This document shows positions 15,112 to 23,789 of a stretch of DNA of 27,839 bases, one piece after another. The notes beneath the pieces are model-generated. The model was not told where the DNA came from, made no database searches, and saw only the letters and a program-made list of their open reading frames with translations. A program made the translations under genes and the position numbers. The stretch is from Syntrophorhabdaceae bacterium PtaU1.Bin034. Lineage in GTDB: Bacteria > Desulfobacterota_G > Syntrophorhabdia > Syntrophorhabdales > WCHB1-27. How positions within the stretch are numbered: the first letter of the stretch is position 1; each line of letters starts with the position of its first letter. The DNA is taken from positions 1-27,839 of the forward strand of contig MVRP01000039.1 of the NCBI GenBank assembly GCA_002067405.1, written 5' to 3'.

Positions 15112-15342
15112 ATGGAAAGGGATTACGCCCTCTATCTGAAAGTCGGCGATCAGGTCGTTCACAAGCGCTATGTCAGATGGGGAATGGGAGTAGTGGTCGA
15201 GGAAAGGAGGTCCGAAGTTCCGGGCGGCTTTTGCTACGTGCGGATTAGTTTCCGGGACGGCAACGTACGGGTCTTCGACAACAATTTCAAGAGCCAGAGC
15301 TGTTGCTACTATGCCGGAATCAGGAAGATAGAGGAGGATTAA
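15112..15342 (+). CDS. Small DUF3553-like protein
   Basis: This 76-residue protein contains LKVGDQVVHKRYVRWGMGVV and then YVRISFRDGNVRVFDNNF. That is the small beta-barrel pattern of DUF3553-like or CarD/helicase-accessory-like domains (GD-x-V-x-H-x6-WG-x-G). Function is not known. An in-frame ATG at 15040 would add 24 residues with no family match, and neither start has a good ribosome-binding site. The two Cys and two Tyr in QSCCYYAG near the end are unusual. The gene ends 9 bases before the convergent rsmE stop, leaving no room for a terminator. Confidence 0.65.
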   Translation: MERDYALYLKVGDQVVHKRYVRWGMGVVVEERRSEVPGGFCYVRISFRDGNVRVFDNNFKSQSCCYYAGIRKIEED

Positions 15343-15351
15343 AGGCAGTTG

Positions 15352-16050
15352 TTACAGATCTCCCAGTTCATACTGGATGATCGATAGTGCTGCGAGAGCG
15401 GCGGTCTCGCATCTCAGTATCCTTCCTCCCAGTCTTACCGGCACAAAATCCTTTGACCGGACGAAAAGGACTTCCTCTTCAGTGAAGCCTCCCTCCGGGC
15501 CGCAGGCGAGCACGACCTTCCCGCCGGCGTTGCCTGCTGTCACGGCAGTCAGCACGTCTTTCAGGCGCATTTCGTTCTCTTTCTCGTAAAGCAGGAGTTT
15601 CAGCCCGCCGTCTGTCGAAAAACGTTCAACGGCTTCGTGAAGAGGCATGGTAGCGGTGATTTCCGGGATCAGGCGCCTTCTGCACTGCTCCACGGCTTTC
15701 TGCGCCACTGCCGGCCAACGGTGGGATTTGTCCTGGCTTTTTCCCGGTCCCCCCGGAACGGTGCTCTTTGCCGATATACAGGGAATTATCCTGCTCACCC
15801 CTAATTCCGTTGCCTTCTGTATAACCAGTGCCATCTTCTCTTTTTTCGCAAGTGCTTGCATGAGGGTGATCCGAAGCCGGGATTCAGCCGGGAAGCATAA
15901 TTCTTCAAAGGCCCGGACGAGTGCTGATTGCCCGTCCACCTTCATCACCCTTGCTCTATATTCCTTGCCTTCTTCTGTCCTGACCGTGACGACCGCCCCT
16001 ACCCTCGCCGAGGACAGAAGCGCCTTGGAAACGACAATGTCATTTTCCAT
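15352..16050 (-). CDS. rsmE: 16S rRNA (uracil1498-N3)-methyltransferase RsmE
   Basis: This 232-residue SPOUT methyltransferase carries the family motifs: ALAKKEKMALVIQKATELGV (about 67-86), QKAVEQCRRRLIPEI, the SAM-binding knot ACGPEGGFTEEE, and LGGRILRCETAALAALS near the C-terminus. RsmE methylates N3 of U1498 in the small-subunit rRNA. The N-terminal PUA-like part is shorter than usual: it begins at VVSKALLSSARVGAVVTVR and lacks the common R-x-F opening and the H-x3-VLR segment. The start ATG at 16050 overlaps the preceding gene by 11 bases, so translation is probably coupled. It is the last gene of the tamA-to-rsmE minus-strand cluster. Confidence 0.95.
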   Translation of the reverse strand: MENDIVVSKALLSSARVGAVVTVRTEEGKEYRARVMKVDGQSALVRAFEELCFPAESRLRITLMQALAKKEKMALVIQKATELGVSRIIPCISAKSTVPGGPGKSQDKSHRWPAVAQKAVEQCRRRLIPEITATMPLHEAVERFSTDGGLKLLLYEKENEMRLKDVLTAVTAGNAGGKVVLACGPEGGFTEEEVLFVRSKDFVPVRLGGRILRCETAALAALSIIQYELGDL

Positions 16051-16447
16051 TGTCGTTGTTGCGGTGTCGTTCTTTCTTCAGCTCTTCTTCAACCTCGGCA
16101 AACCTCCTGCGCACGAACTTCTCCGGAAAATCTTCCCTCTCGAAGTATACGAGGGCGTTCTCCTCGAACTTGTCCACGAGATGGTTCTTCGATGCGAGAA
16201 GTTCCTTCCCGGGTACACCCGCCTTTACGATCTCCCTCCGGTATTCCGCGACCGGCCCCAGCATGCCCGCGATCTTCTCGAAATGAGGGTTTTGGGCCAG
16301 GGGCACCAAATATTCGGATTTTACCGCTATCCTGCTCTTGATCGTGAGCTTCACATTATAGTAGTCACCGTAGTAGTTTATCGTGTCATCCACGACTTCC
16401 ACTATCAGTCCGTTCGCAAGGTGCCAGCTTCTCATCAATGTTGACAT
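16040..16447 (-). CDS. Conserved hypothetical protein
   Basis: This 135-residue cytoplasmic protein has no signal peptide or membrane segment. The N-terminal third is strand-rich (NGLIVEVVDDTINYYGDYYN), and the rest is helical and charged, ending in a Lys/Glu/Arg-rich tail. I do not recognise the family. Start ATG 16447 has only a GGTGA-like site 3 bases upstream, and ATG at codon 5 is an alternative. It lies between bioB (52 bases upstream) and rsmE (11-base overlap). The overlap and the WHLANGLIVEV opening suggest a real, co-translated gene. Confidence 0.75.
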   Translation of the reverse strand: MSTLMRSWHLANGLIVEVVDDTINYYGDYYNVKLTIKSRIAVKSEYLVPLAQNPHFEKIAGMLGPVAEYRREIVKAGVPGKELLASKNHLVDKFEENALVYFEREDFPEKFVRRRFAEVEEELKKERHRNNDNGK

Positions 16448-16499
16448 AGTTCACCCAAATCTTTGGATTTCTTTCTTAAAGTAAATCCGAAATTCGAAA

Positions 16500-17474
16500 T
16501 CACAATCCTGCTTCGAGACCCAGGTCTCTTATCATTTCAAGGTCGAGCTCCGTATTCCGTCCTGTCGTGGTGAGGTAGTTGCCCGTCATCAGGGAATTGC
16601 ACCCGGCCACAATGCCGAGGGGCAGGAGCTGACGCAGGTTCCTTTCTTTTCCGCCGCAGAGTTTGATATCCTTGTCCGGCAGAAGGAAACGGTAAATGGC
16701 GATGGTTGCCAGTATCTCCGCAGGCGTGAGGGGTTGCGTATCAGCCAGGGGTGTACCGGCGATGGGGTTCAGAATGTTGATCGGGACTGAATCGACGTTC
16801 AGCTCCCTCAAGGTCAGGGCCATCTCTACCCGGTGCTCCATGCTTTCACCCAGGCCTATTATCCCTCCGGAGCAGACGGACAGGCCGGCCCGTTGTGCCG
16901 CCTTCACCGTCTCTATGTCCTCTTCGTATTCATGGGTCGAACAGATATTCGCAAAGAAGCTCCTTGATGTCTCCAGGTTATGATGGTAACGGAAAAGGCC
17001 CGCTTCCTTCAACGCCTTTGCCCTCTCGTGATCGAGCATGCCCAGGGAACCGCACGGTTTGATCCCCAATGCGGCGACGGCCCTCGTTGCCGCGAAGATC
17101 TCTTTCCACTCCGCTTCTTCGACGACGGACGTGCCGCTTGTGACGATGCCGAAAAAGTGAGCGCCCTCCTTCCCCGCCTGCGCGGCCGCTGCCACCATCT
17201 CGCTCGAGCTGACGAGCGGATAGACAGGAGCGTCGGTGGAATGATGGGCTGACTGCGCGCAGAAACGGCAGTTCTCCGCACACCGTCCTGATTTGGCGTT
17301 AATGATCGCACAGAGGCTGACCCTCTTCCCTTTGAAATGTTCCCTGATTTCGGATGCCTTTGAAAGCACCGAATAAAGATTGTCCTGACACCACCGGTAA
17401 AGGTCGAGCGCCTCTCCCCCGGAGACCCCTTCCCCGTCCAAAGCCTTTGTTGTCAATCGTCCAAGCTCGTCCAA
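16500..17474 (-). CDS. bioB: Biotin synthase BioB
   Basis: This 324-residue radical-SAM enzyme has the cluster motif C-x3-C-x2-C in GRCAENCRFCAQS (Cys 65, 69, 72). BioB-specific segments follow: SGTSV, HHNLETSRSFF, SGGIIGLGES, VPINILNPIAGTPL and GGKERNLRQLLPLG. It inserts sulfur into dethiobiotin, the last step of biotin synthesis. The start is TTG at 17474 because AAGGAG ends 7 bases upstream. The nearer ATG at 17479 is out of frame and meets a stop after 8 codons. No other bio gene is in the window, so substrate must come from elsewhere. A TTGACT at 17537-17542 upstream may be a -35 box, but its -10 partner is poor. Confidence 0.97.
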   Translation of the reverse strand: MDELGRLTTKALDGEGVSGGEALDLYRWCQDNLYSVLSKASEIREHFKGKRVSLCAIINAKSGRCAENCRFCAQSAHHSTDAPVYPLVSSSEMVAAAAQAGKEGAHFFGIVTSGTSVVEEAEWKEIFAATRAVAALGIKPCGSLGMLDHERAKALKEAGLFRYHHNLETSRSFFANICSTHEYEEDIETVKAAQRAGLSVCSGGIIGLGESMEHRVEMALTLRELNVDSVPINILNPIAGTPLADTQPLTPAEILATIAIYRFLLPDKDIKLCGGKERNLRQLLPLGIVAGCNSLMTGNYLTTTGRNTELDLEMIRDLGLEAGL

Positions 17475-17586
17475 TTCATATCTCCTTGTAAAAATAGCCG
17501 TACATCCGGCAATAGCCTAAAAGCGAAAGACCCAAAAGTCAACCCATTTCAGGGAAAGGTTAACAGCAACGGACCAAGCGCCATGA

Positions 17587-18483
17587 TCACCCACCGCTGT
17601 CTACCAGCAACTGCCGCAATCGCGTGGCATTTGATGTCGCATTGCCCCGGTGGCAGTTGTTGAACATGGCGTAGGTGGTCTTTGCCCCGCTTTCTGCCTC
17701 TTCGAGAGGGGGGATGAATTCCTTCAGCTCTTCATCGGAATAGGAGTAGGCGTACCTTAACGAGGTCTCTATGTTCTTCTTCAGCCAGTTCTCGGCATTT
17801 CTGCCGTGGAACCTGAAGTAAGCGGTATCGGTGGTAACCCGGGGAACAAAAGGAACGGTGACGAGATTGCCATACTGCGGTTCGTCTGCGGCAATATACG
17901 TTATGCGGTTGTCAGTGAGGAAATCAAAGACCTTTGAAGCCTTTGAGGCCGAAAGCCAGCTTCCGTGCCTGAATTCGACTGCAAGAGGCAAATCGTCCAT
18001 GAGCTGTTTCGAAAAGAGGATATAGTCCATGTTTGCCCTGTTATGCTGAAACCAGGGAGGGAACTGGAAAACCATGAGTCCCAGCTTGCCCGCCCGCTTG
18101 AGGGGCAGAAGGGCCTCCAGAAAGCTCTGCCCGATCGCCCTGATCGTCTCCCGCTCTTTGATATAGACAAACCGGCCGGACCGGGGAGAATCTGCCACAA
18201 GCCCTCGTATGTCAGTCGGCAGTGTTCGCGGATCGATGCCGTGCCCGGTAAGCGCAGCGTATGCCTTTATATGAAAAGTAAAGTCGTGCGGTGTCCTCGC
18301 GTCCCACAGCCACGCGGTCCGTTGCTCCGGTATGGCGTAATAAGTTGAGTCAACCTCAACGGTGTCAAAATGAGAGGTGTAGTACCTGAGCCGCGCCTCC
18401 GCGGTCCTGGCCTCGGCGGGATAGAACTCGCCGCTCTGGACAAGCGTCTTTTCCGACCAGGAACATGTGCCGATACGGATCAT
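17587..18483 (-). CDS. DUF72 (YecE-family) protein
   Basis: This protein of about 298 residues has the DUF72 TIM-barrel pattern: IRIGTCSWSEKTLVQSG at the start, YYTSHFDTVEVDSTYYAIP, FTFHIKAYAALTGHG, PLAVEFRHGSWL, TAYFRFHGRNAENW, and TYAMFNNCHRGNATSNA near the end. The biochemical function of the family is not established. ATG 18483 is chosen; the frame continues two codons to a TTG. It begins 2 bases after the M48 peptidase stop, indicating a shared transcript. Length is typical. Confidence 0.93.
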   Translation of the reverse strand: MIRIGTCSWSEKTLVQSGEFYPAEARTAEARLRYYTSHFDTVEVDSTYYAIPEQRTAWLWDARTPHDFTFHIKAYAALTGHGIDPRTLPTDIRGLVADSPRSGRFVYIKERETIRAIGQSFLEALLPLKRAGKLGLMVFQFPPWFQHNRANMDYILFSKQLMDDLPLAVEFRHGSWLSASKASKVFDFLTDNRITYIAADEPQYGNLVTVPFVPRVTTDTAYFRFHGRNAENWLKKNIETSLRYAYSYSDEELKEFIPPLEEAESGAKTTYAMFNNCHRGNATSNATRLRQLLVDSGG

Positions 18484-18485
18484 GC

Positions 18486-19850
18486 TCAACCGTTCTTCCG
18501 CGCTCCGCTCTTCCCGCAGTATTCCCTTATATACCGTATTCTTTCGAGCACCGGGGGATGGGAGTAGTGGAACCAGGCGTAGAGAGGGTGGGGGAAAAGG
18601 TTGGAGAGGTTATCCCTGGAGAGCTTGATCAGCACCTGCACCATGGTCTCCCCCTTCCCTTCCATTATCGGGGCTTGCGTCGCCTTCTCCATGCGACCCA
18701 CCAAGGTGGGTGCCCCGGTCTGCGGAGGCTGCCCCTCAGTAAAAGGAAGAGGCATGAGGTCACAGGAAAAACGGTCGGCCTCCCGTTCCAGCTTTCTTGT
18801 GAATCCGTTTATTGCCGGCCTGATCGGGAATAACACGATAGACAGGAGAAAACCGGCAAGCACCATCTTTGCGTAAAAGGTATTGTCGCCGAGTCCGAAA
18901 AGGTCGGTGAGCAGATCACCCTGAACGAGCTGGTAGGCGGCAAAGAGGACGATCAATGAAAGCGCCTCCGTCACCGCAAGGCCCTTGACGAGGTGCCACC
19001 GCTTCCAGTGACCTATCTCGTGGGCGAGCACCGCGAGGATCTCATCGGTCCCCATGCTTCTAAGAAGCGTATCGAAGAGGACTATCCTCTTTGTCCTGCC
19101 TATGCCGGTGAAATAGGCGTTGGTATGTCTGCTGCGCTTCGACTCGTCCATCTTGAGCACCTTGCCTACGTTGATGCCCGCACGTGACGCGAGCCGGACA
19201 ATGCGGTCCCTGAGCGACGGGTCCTCTATGGGGGTGAACTTGTTGAAGAGCGGCTCGATCACGTAGGGAGAAATATAGGTGACAAAGAGAGTGAAGGCCA
19301 GCGAGAAGCACCACATCCAGAACCACCACAGACCCGGGCTTCGCTCAACCAGCCACAGTGCGGCGAAGGCCACAATGGAAAGAAGAAGAACAGAGAGTGC
19401 CATACTCTTGAAGAAATCGGCACACCACAGAGAGAACGTCATGGCGTTGAATCCGTACTTGTTCTCTATCCGGAAGACGGAATACAGGGTAAAGGGCACG
19501 GACAAAACCTCGCTCGCCAGGTACAGGAGCACCAGGAACAGCCAGCCGGCGGCAATGAAAGGCAAGCCTAGGGATACCACCCAGGAATTGTACCTGTCGA
19601 GCACCCCGCCGAAGAGAAAAATCAAGATCCCCGCACCGGAAAAGATCGAGGCGACAATCCCGAAGCGGGTTTTTTCGGCGAGGTAGGCCTGCATCCTGTC
19701 GAGGAACGGCCGGTCCACCACTTCCAAAAACTCTTTCGGTATCGCGCTCCCCGAACGGCGGACATGCCTTACGTTCAGATATTCGAGGAAATACTTGAAC
19801 AGCTGAACCACGATAAAGGCAGCAAGGATGAGTGCAAGAACGGTATCCAT
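18486..19850 (-). CDS. M48-family membrane zinc peptidase (Ste24-like) carrying an in-frame repeat insertion
   Basis: This multi-pass membrane protein of about 454 residues has the zinc site HEIGH (about 277-281 from ATG 19850) and the third ligand region EREADRF (about 355-361), followed near the end by PHPLYAWFHYSHPPVLERI. It belongs with CAAX-type/Ste24 endopeptidases, which cleave membrane or exported proteins. Between EADRF and the conserved tail lies an unusual stretch of about 34 residues (from MPLPFTEG to QAPIMEGK) that corresponds to a repeat found again at 26980-27065. Family members normally pass directly to the LIKLSRDNLSN segment. The frame stays open through it, so the gene appears intact. 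Start is ATG 19850 or TTG 19865; an AAGGAAG site lies too far from the first and too near the second. Confidence 0.92.
   Translation of the reverse strand: MDTVLALILAAFIVVQLFKYFLEYLNVRHVRRSGSAIPKEFLEVVDRPFLDRMQAYLAEKTRFGIVASIFSGAGILIFLFGGVLDRYNSWVVSLGLPFIAAGWLFLVLLYLASEVLSVPFTLYSVFRIENKYGFNAMTFSLWCADFFKSMALSVLLLSIVAFAALWLVERSPGLWWFWMWCFSLAFTLFVTYISPYVIEPLFNKFTPIEDPSLRDRIVRLASRAGINVGKVLKMDESKRSRHTNAYFTGIGRTKRIVLFDTLLRSMGTDEILAVLAHEIGHWKRWHLVKGLAVTEALSLIVLFAAYQLVQGDLLTDLFGLGDNTFYAKMVLAGFLLSIVLFPIRPAINGFTRKLEREADRFSCDLMPLPFTEGQPPQTGAPTLVGRMEKATQAPIMEGKGETMVQVLIKLSRDNLSNLFPHPLYAWFHYSHPPVLERIRYIREYCGKSGARKNG
18658..18761 (-). repeat. Dispersed repeat element, copy A, inside the M48 peptidase
   Basis: On the minus strand this region aligns with 26980-27065 at both ends: GCCTCTTCCTTTTACTGAGG versus GCCCCTTCCTTTTGTTGAAG, and GGCGACGCAAGCCCC versus GGCGACGCGAGCCCC followed by ATAAT. 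The middle differs, and this copy has about 18 extra bases including an ACCCACC-TT-GGTGGGT hairpin. It encodes about 34 in-frame residues. Confidence 0.72.
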
Positions 19851-19871
19851 CTCAGGCAGGTGCAACTTCCT

Positions 19872-22800
19872 TTAGTCGAACTCGATATTATAAAACAGGT
19901 CCATCCCGGTGACACCCCCTAACTTGCTCTCTACATCCCATCGTTTCGAGAGGGTGTAGCGGAGGGTGACCAGGTTTTCGTTCGTCAACAGCGATCGGCC
20001 GATCCCCACATAAAAACCGGGGGCGAGGTATCTGCCGAAGCCGACAACCGCCCGTGCAGCCTCCTCCTGGGCAGCCCCCGGCGCCTCAAGGCCGAGCCGT
20101 CTTCGGGCATCGGAAGTGAGCGTCGGTCCGCCGCCTGCATCAAAACCGCCCGAACCACCGGCAAACAGCGCCGATTGGCCGGATTCTGCAGGGCTGAGCC
20201 GGTGCCCCAGCACGATGTAGGCAAGCTTGTCGGAATCGGACATGGGCCGGTTCGACCAGAGGCTCACTACCGGATTGCGTGCAGAACCGGTCACTTCTAC
20301 CCCGGCCGCCACATCGTCCGTTTTCCTCATGGCGAGAATATCGAGGACCGGCCGCTCCACCGGCCCGACGAACGTGATGGTTCCCCGGCTGATAACGAGG
20401 CGGATGCCGTAAGCCCGGTAGCCGCCCTCCACCACGCTGATCTTCCCGCGGGCCGTAATCTTGTCAATACCTGCTATGTTCAGATCGATGGCGCCGGCCA
20501 AACGTGCGTCTATGCCCCGGGCTTCGATGAGCACCTTTTCGCCGAGTGTCACACGGATCTGTATATCAAGGCCGATAGGCAGGGGTTTTCTCTCTTCCTG
20601 CCGTGCATCGACGATAACGATATCAGGGCTTGGCCGGACAACGTTATCGCCCTTGGCCCCATAGATCGACATTCGGGGTATGATGATCTCGCCCCTCGCG
20701 GAAAGAAGCTTTGCGTCACCGTTGAAGGTGATCCGAGGACTGGCATAAGCCCTCACGTCAGGAAGGTTGAGCGCCTGAAATGCCTCGCCCCGCAAAGTGC
20801 CGTCATAACGCAAGGCCTGTCCTTTTCCGAGGTGGACATTGCCGCTGGCCTCAATCCATCCGCCTCCCGACTCAGCCCTTATCCGGCTGATCTTGAGTGA
20901 ATTGCCTGCGAATACCGCTTCGGCGCGCACGTTCTGGACCCTGATCCCGGCAGCCGGCAGATAAGCCCCTGCATCCTTCAGCACCAGGTTGCCGGTCAAC
21001 TGCGGGGCCTGCCAGGTTCCGGCCGCATTGAGATCGACATCCAGCAGGCCCTTCGTTTCCTGTGCCAGTCCCGGAAATAACGCGGTGATCATGCCCTGTT
21101 CCCTGATCTGTCCGCTAAGCGCCATCGTGACAGGGCCGTCGGGAACGAAAGATGCGGGCAGGCGGGCAGGCAGGGGCAGTGAAAAATGGCCCTTGACCTT
21201 CCCATAGCCGGTAAGAGCAAGTGACAGGTCGCCGCGTAAGGCAGCGCCCGTCCAGGAGAACGTGGCAGAACCGGTCTGGATGGCGGCAGTCATCATGCCG
21301 TTTCCGGGCTGCCATCCCACCACGCCTTTATTTATCTCCGTCCGGCCGGCCATGCTGACCATGCCGTCGGGAAGAAGCTCGCCGTCTATCTTGCCAGAAA
21401 GGAGGCCTTTAACTGCCACGGCCGAAGGCAAGAAAGGTCGAAACAGGCTGACATCGACTGCGTTCCACGTCGCGGTGACTGCGGCCTTCTTCGGCAGCGC
21501 CATGGCCGGCGGACCGGCGGCGGACAGGACAGCCGTCATACTGCCCTCCGTGCCCGTGCTTATGTCCCATCTGTTCGAAAGGCCCCGGCCGTCCCAGTTT
21601 ATGCTCGCCCGGCCCTTCACCGGTAGCAGAAGGTCTTCTTCCCGGTACCGTCCCTCCAGCGTCATTTGCCCCTCGACGCGCCTGTCGCTGCCGGACCCGT
21701 TGGGCCATCGCACCGCCACGTTCCCTGAGGTCGAGCCGTCCACCGTCCCCCTGGAAATGAACGGTTGAAGACGCGACAGGTCGAGCGCCTTCCAGCTCCC
21801 GTCGAATGAGCCGCGGACAGGATTGAAAAAAACATCGGCTTCGGCAGAGGCCGCCTCTCCTCTCGCACTCGTCAGCCTCAATGCTTCCAGAACAAGGCGC
21901 TTCTCGGACATTTTCAACCCTGCAGGGCTGACAAGGCCCCAGGCACCCATCCGGTCTTTCCCGTTGAATTGATTGATGGTCCCCTCCCATGCCCTCTCGC
22001 GTAGACCTCCCTGAAGAGAAAGGTGCAATTGGGCATGCGCCGTAGACAGGTTTATCGCCGCCGTGTGGTTGTCCCGCCTGCCGCTCACTGTCAGATCAGC
22101 AGTATCGAGCCGCACCCGCTCGTATGCCAGACCCCGCGACCGGATTGAGACGTCGACCACACCCGCTCCTCCATTCTCGAGCCGGGCGGAGAACTTCGTC
22201 CTTTCGATTTTGATCCCCTTCGCTGAGACGCCGCTGCCGCCTCCGGTCAGGCTGCCGGACGCTTCGCCGTTTTTCCATCGCAGCCAGCCGCTGCCGAAGG
22301 CGCAGCCTTCCGCGGCGGGAATCAGGCCGGAGAGATCACCCACTGCAACATCGAAATTCAGTCTTTTGTCCAGAACACCCTGAGCCCTGATATCGAACCC
22401 TTTACCATGGAGCTCGAGACGATCGAGGCGATAGGAATCATCGCGGAAGTATGCCTTGACCTCGGCGGTAAGGGCCCTTCCCCTCAGGGTACTTTTGGGG
22501 AAATGGCCCTCCACCCTGCCCTCGAGCCGGTCGGCCGTCGTTCGCGTCACGTCGAGGTCAAGGTTGACGTTGATGCTTCCGCTCCATTCCGGGTTGAGGC
22601 GAGCCGGATCAAACTGCCTGCCCTGCAGGGATGCCGCGATCCTCACCCCTTCGTTCCAGGCCATGCGTGCGTCCCCTTTCACTGTCCCTCCCAGCCATTC
22701 ACCTTTCTCAATAGTAAGGTTCAATGCCTCGGTGCTCCCTTCGAACCGGCCGCCAAGATTCGCGGCCTGCCAGGGCCTGCGCTGGGCCGAAACGCCCCTG

Positions 22801-23789
22801 CCGGAGAGCGTGAAACTGCCCTGATAGCTCCCGGCTGAGCCGGATGCCTGAAGATCGCCTGCCAGCACGACATCGCTTCCTGCGCCCTCTTTTCTGCGCA
22901 TGTCGTTGATCCGTGTCTTGAGCTGCAAATAGAAATCCTCCGCGGCAAAGGCGATGGCGGCCTCTCCGCTGACGCTGCCGTCAAAATCGGAATGGGTAAG
23001 CCGGATGTCCCGTAAGGATACCTCCGATTCGGCCAGTCCGACACGGCCGGCAAGCATGACTTGTTTGCCCGGGCCGCCCTGCGCAGCAAGAGAGATCGCA
23101 CCAAGGAGCTGTTCGGGCGGTCTTGCCTGCTTCAGGTCCATTTTTACCGTCACACGCGTGAAGCCGCCGGGCTCGTCCGGAAGGACCAGCCTGAGATCCG
23201 CCCTCAAAAGAGCAGTAAAGAAGCCTGCTTCGACGCTTCCCCGAGCAGATAGCAGGGCACTGTCGAATATGAGGTTGTTGATGCTCACCATGCCGTGATG
23301 CCAGAAGATGCTGCAGCGTAGCCGGTCGATCGTAAATTCATCCTCCCCGAGCCTTTCATACAGTATCCCGTCTGCCCTGAACTCCTTTATCCATCCGAAC
23401 AGGCCGGCGAGAAAACCGGATACACGGGGCCATTCGATGCGGAGGGGTTCTTTCGAAACCGGACGGTTGTCGATGATTTTTACCCCGTGAAGACGAAGCT
23501 CGTTGACGGCGACTGCGCCGGAAAGGACCCTCAAGGGGCGCCAGGAGAGGCTCGCCTTTGCCGATGAGAGGGAGATGGAATCTTGAGGGATCCGGACCTG
23601 GAGATTGTCGAGTTCGAGCCTGTCAGCCAGGCGCCCCGTTACTTTCCCGGCCGTTATCTCAACAGGAGCAACGCGGGATAAGGAACCGAGGAAGAATCGG
23701 GCGCCTTGGGCCGTATACAGGAACCACCAGGCACTGCCGACGAGAATACCCAGAACAAGAAAAACTGCGAAGAGGAGAACCTTCCTCAT
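19872..23789 (-). CDS. tamB: Translocation and assembly module protein TamB (DUF490)
   Basis: This 1305-residue protein has one N-terminal membrane anchor (about residues 5-27, LLFAVFLVLGILVGSAWWFL). A very long periplasmic body of repeated beta strands follows, of the AsmA/TamB bridge type. The C-terminal DUF490 domain holds VEGGYRAYGIRLVISRGTIT, SDSDKLAYIVLGHRLS and the terminal YNIEFD. TamB is thought to span the periplasm and move lipid or help TamA assemble outer-membrane proteins. Its ATG at 23789 overlaps the TamA stop as ATGA, the usual tamA-tamB arrangement, so translation is coupled. Length matches the family. The M48 peptidase follows within about 20 bases. Confidence 0.97.
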   Translation of the reverse strand: MRKVLLFAVFLVLGILVGSAWWFLYTAQGARFFLGSLSRVAPVEITAGKVTGRLADRLELDNLQVRIPQDSISLSSAKASLSWRPLRVLSGAVAVNELRLHGVKIIDNRPVSKEPLRIEWPRVSGFLAGLFGWIKEFRADGILYERLGEDEFTIDRLRCSIFWHHGMVSINNLIFDSALLSARGSVEAGFFTALLRADLRLVLPDEPGGFTRVTVKMDLKQARPPEQLLGAISLAAQGGPGKQVMLAGRVGLAESEVSLRDIRLTHSDFDGSVSGEAAIAFAAEDFYLQLKTRINDMRRKEGAGSDVVLAGDLQASGSAGSYQGSFTLSGRGVSAQRRPWQAANLGGRFEGSTEALNLTIEKGEWLGGTVKGDARMAWNEGVRIAASLQGRQFDPARLNPEWSGSINVNLDLDVTRTTADRLEGRVEGHFPKSTLRGRALTAEVKAYFRDDSYRLDRLELHGKGFDIRAQGVLDKRLNFDVAVGDLSGLIPAAEGCAFGSGWLRWKNGEASGSLTGGGSGVSAKGIKIERTKFSARLENGGAGVVDVSIRSRGLAYERVRLDTADLTVSGRRDNHTAAINLSTAHAQLHLSLQGGLRERAWEGTINQFNGKDRMGAWGLVSPAGLKMSEKRLVLEALRLTSARGEAASAEADVFFNPVRGSFDGSWKALDLSRLQPFISRGTVDGSTSGNVAVRWPNGSGSDRRVEGQMTLEGRYREEDLLLPVKGRASINWDGRGLSNRWDISTGTEGSMTAVLSAAGPPAMALPKKAAVTATWNAVDVSLFRPFLPSAVAVKGLLSGKIDGELLPDGMVSMAGRTEINKGVVGWQPGNGMMTAAIQTGSATFSWTGAALRGDLSLALTGYGKVKGHFSLPLPARLPASFVPDGPVTMALSGQIREQGMITALFPGLAQETKGLLDVDLNAAGTWQAPQLTGNLVLKDAGAYLPAAGIRVQNVRAEAVFAGNSLKISRIRAESGGGWIEASGNVHLGKGQALRYDGTLRGEAFQALNLPDVRAYASPRITFNGDAKLLSARGEIIIPRMSIYGAKGDNVVRPSPDIVIVDARQEERKPLPIGLDIQIRVTLGEKVLIEARGIDARLAGAIDLNIAGIDKITARGKISVVEGGYRAYGIRLVISRGTITFVGPVERPVLDILAMRKTDDVAAGVEVTGSARNPVVSLWSNRPMSDSDKLAYIVLGHRLSPAESGQSALFAGGSGGFDAGGGPTLTSDARRRLGLEAPGAAQEEAARAVVGFGRYLAPGFYVGIGRSLLTNENLVTLRYTLSKRWDVESKLGGVTGMDLFYNIEFD

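Noticed and set aside
15093..15248. Small plus-strand frame starting at ATG 15093 behind a GGAGGG site
   Set aside because: Its product is a low-complexity Ser/Arg-rich sequence, while the overlapping frame from 15112 gives a recognisable DUF3553-like fold.
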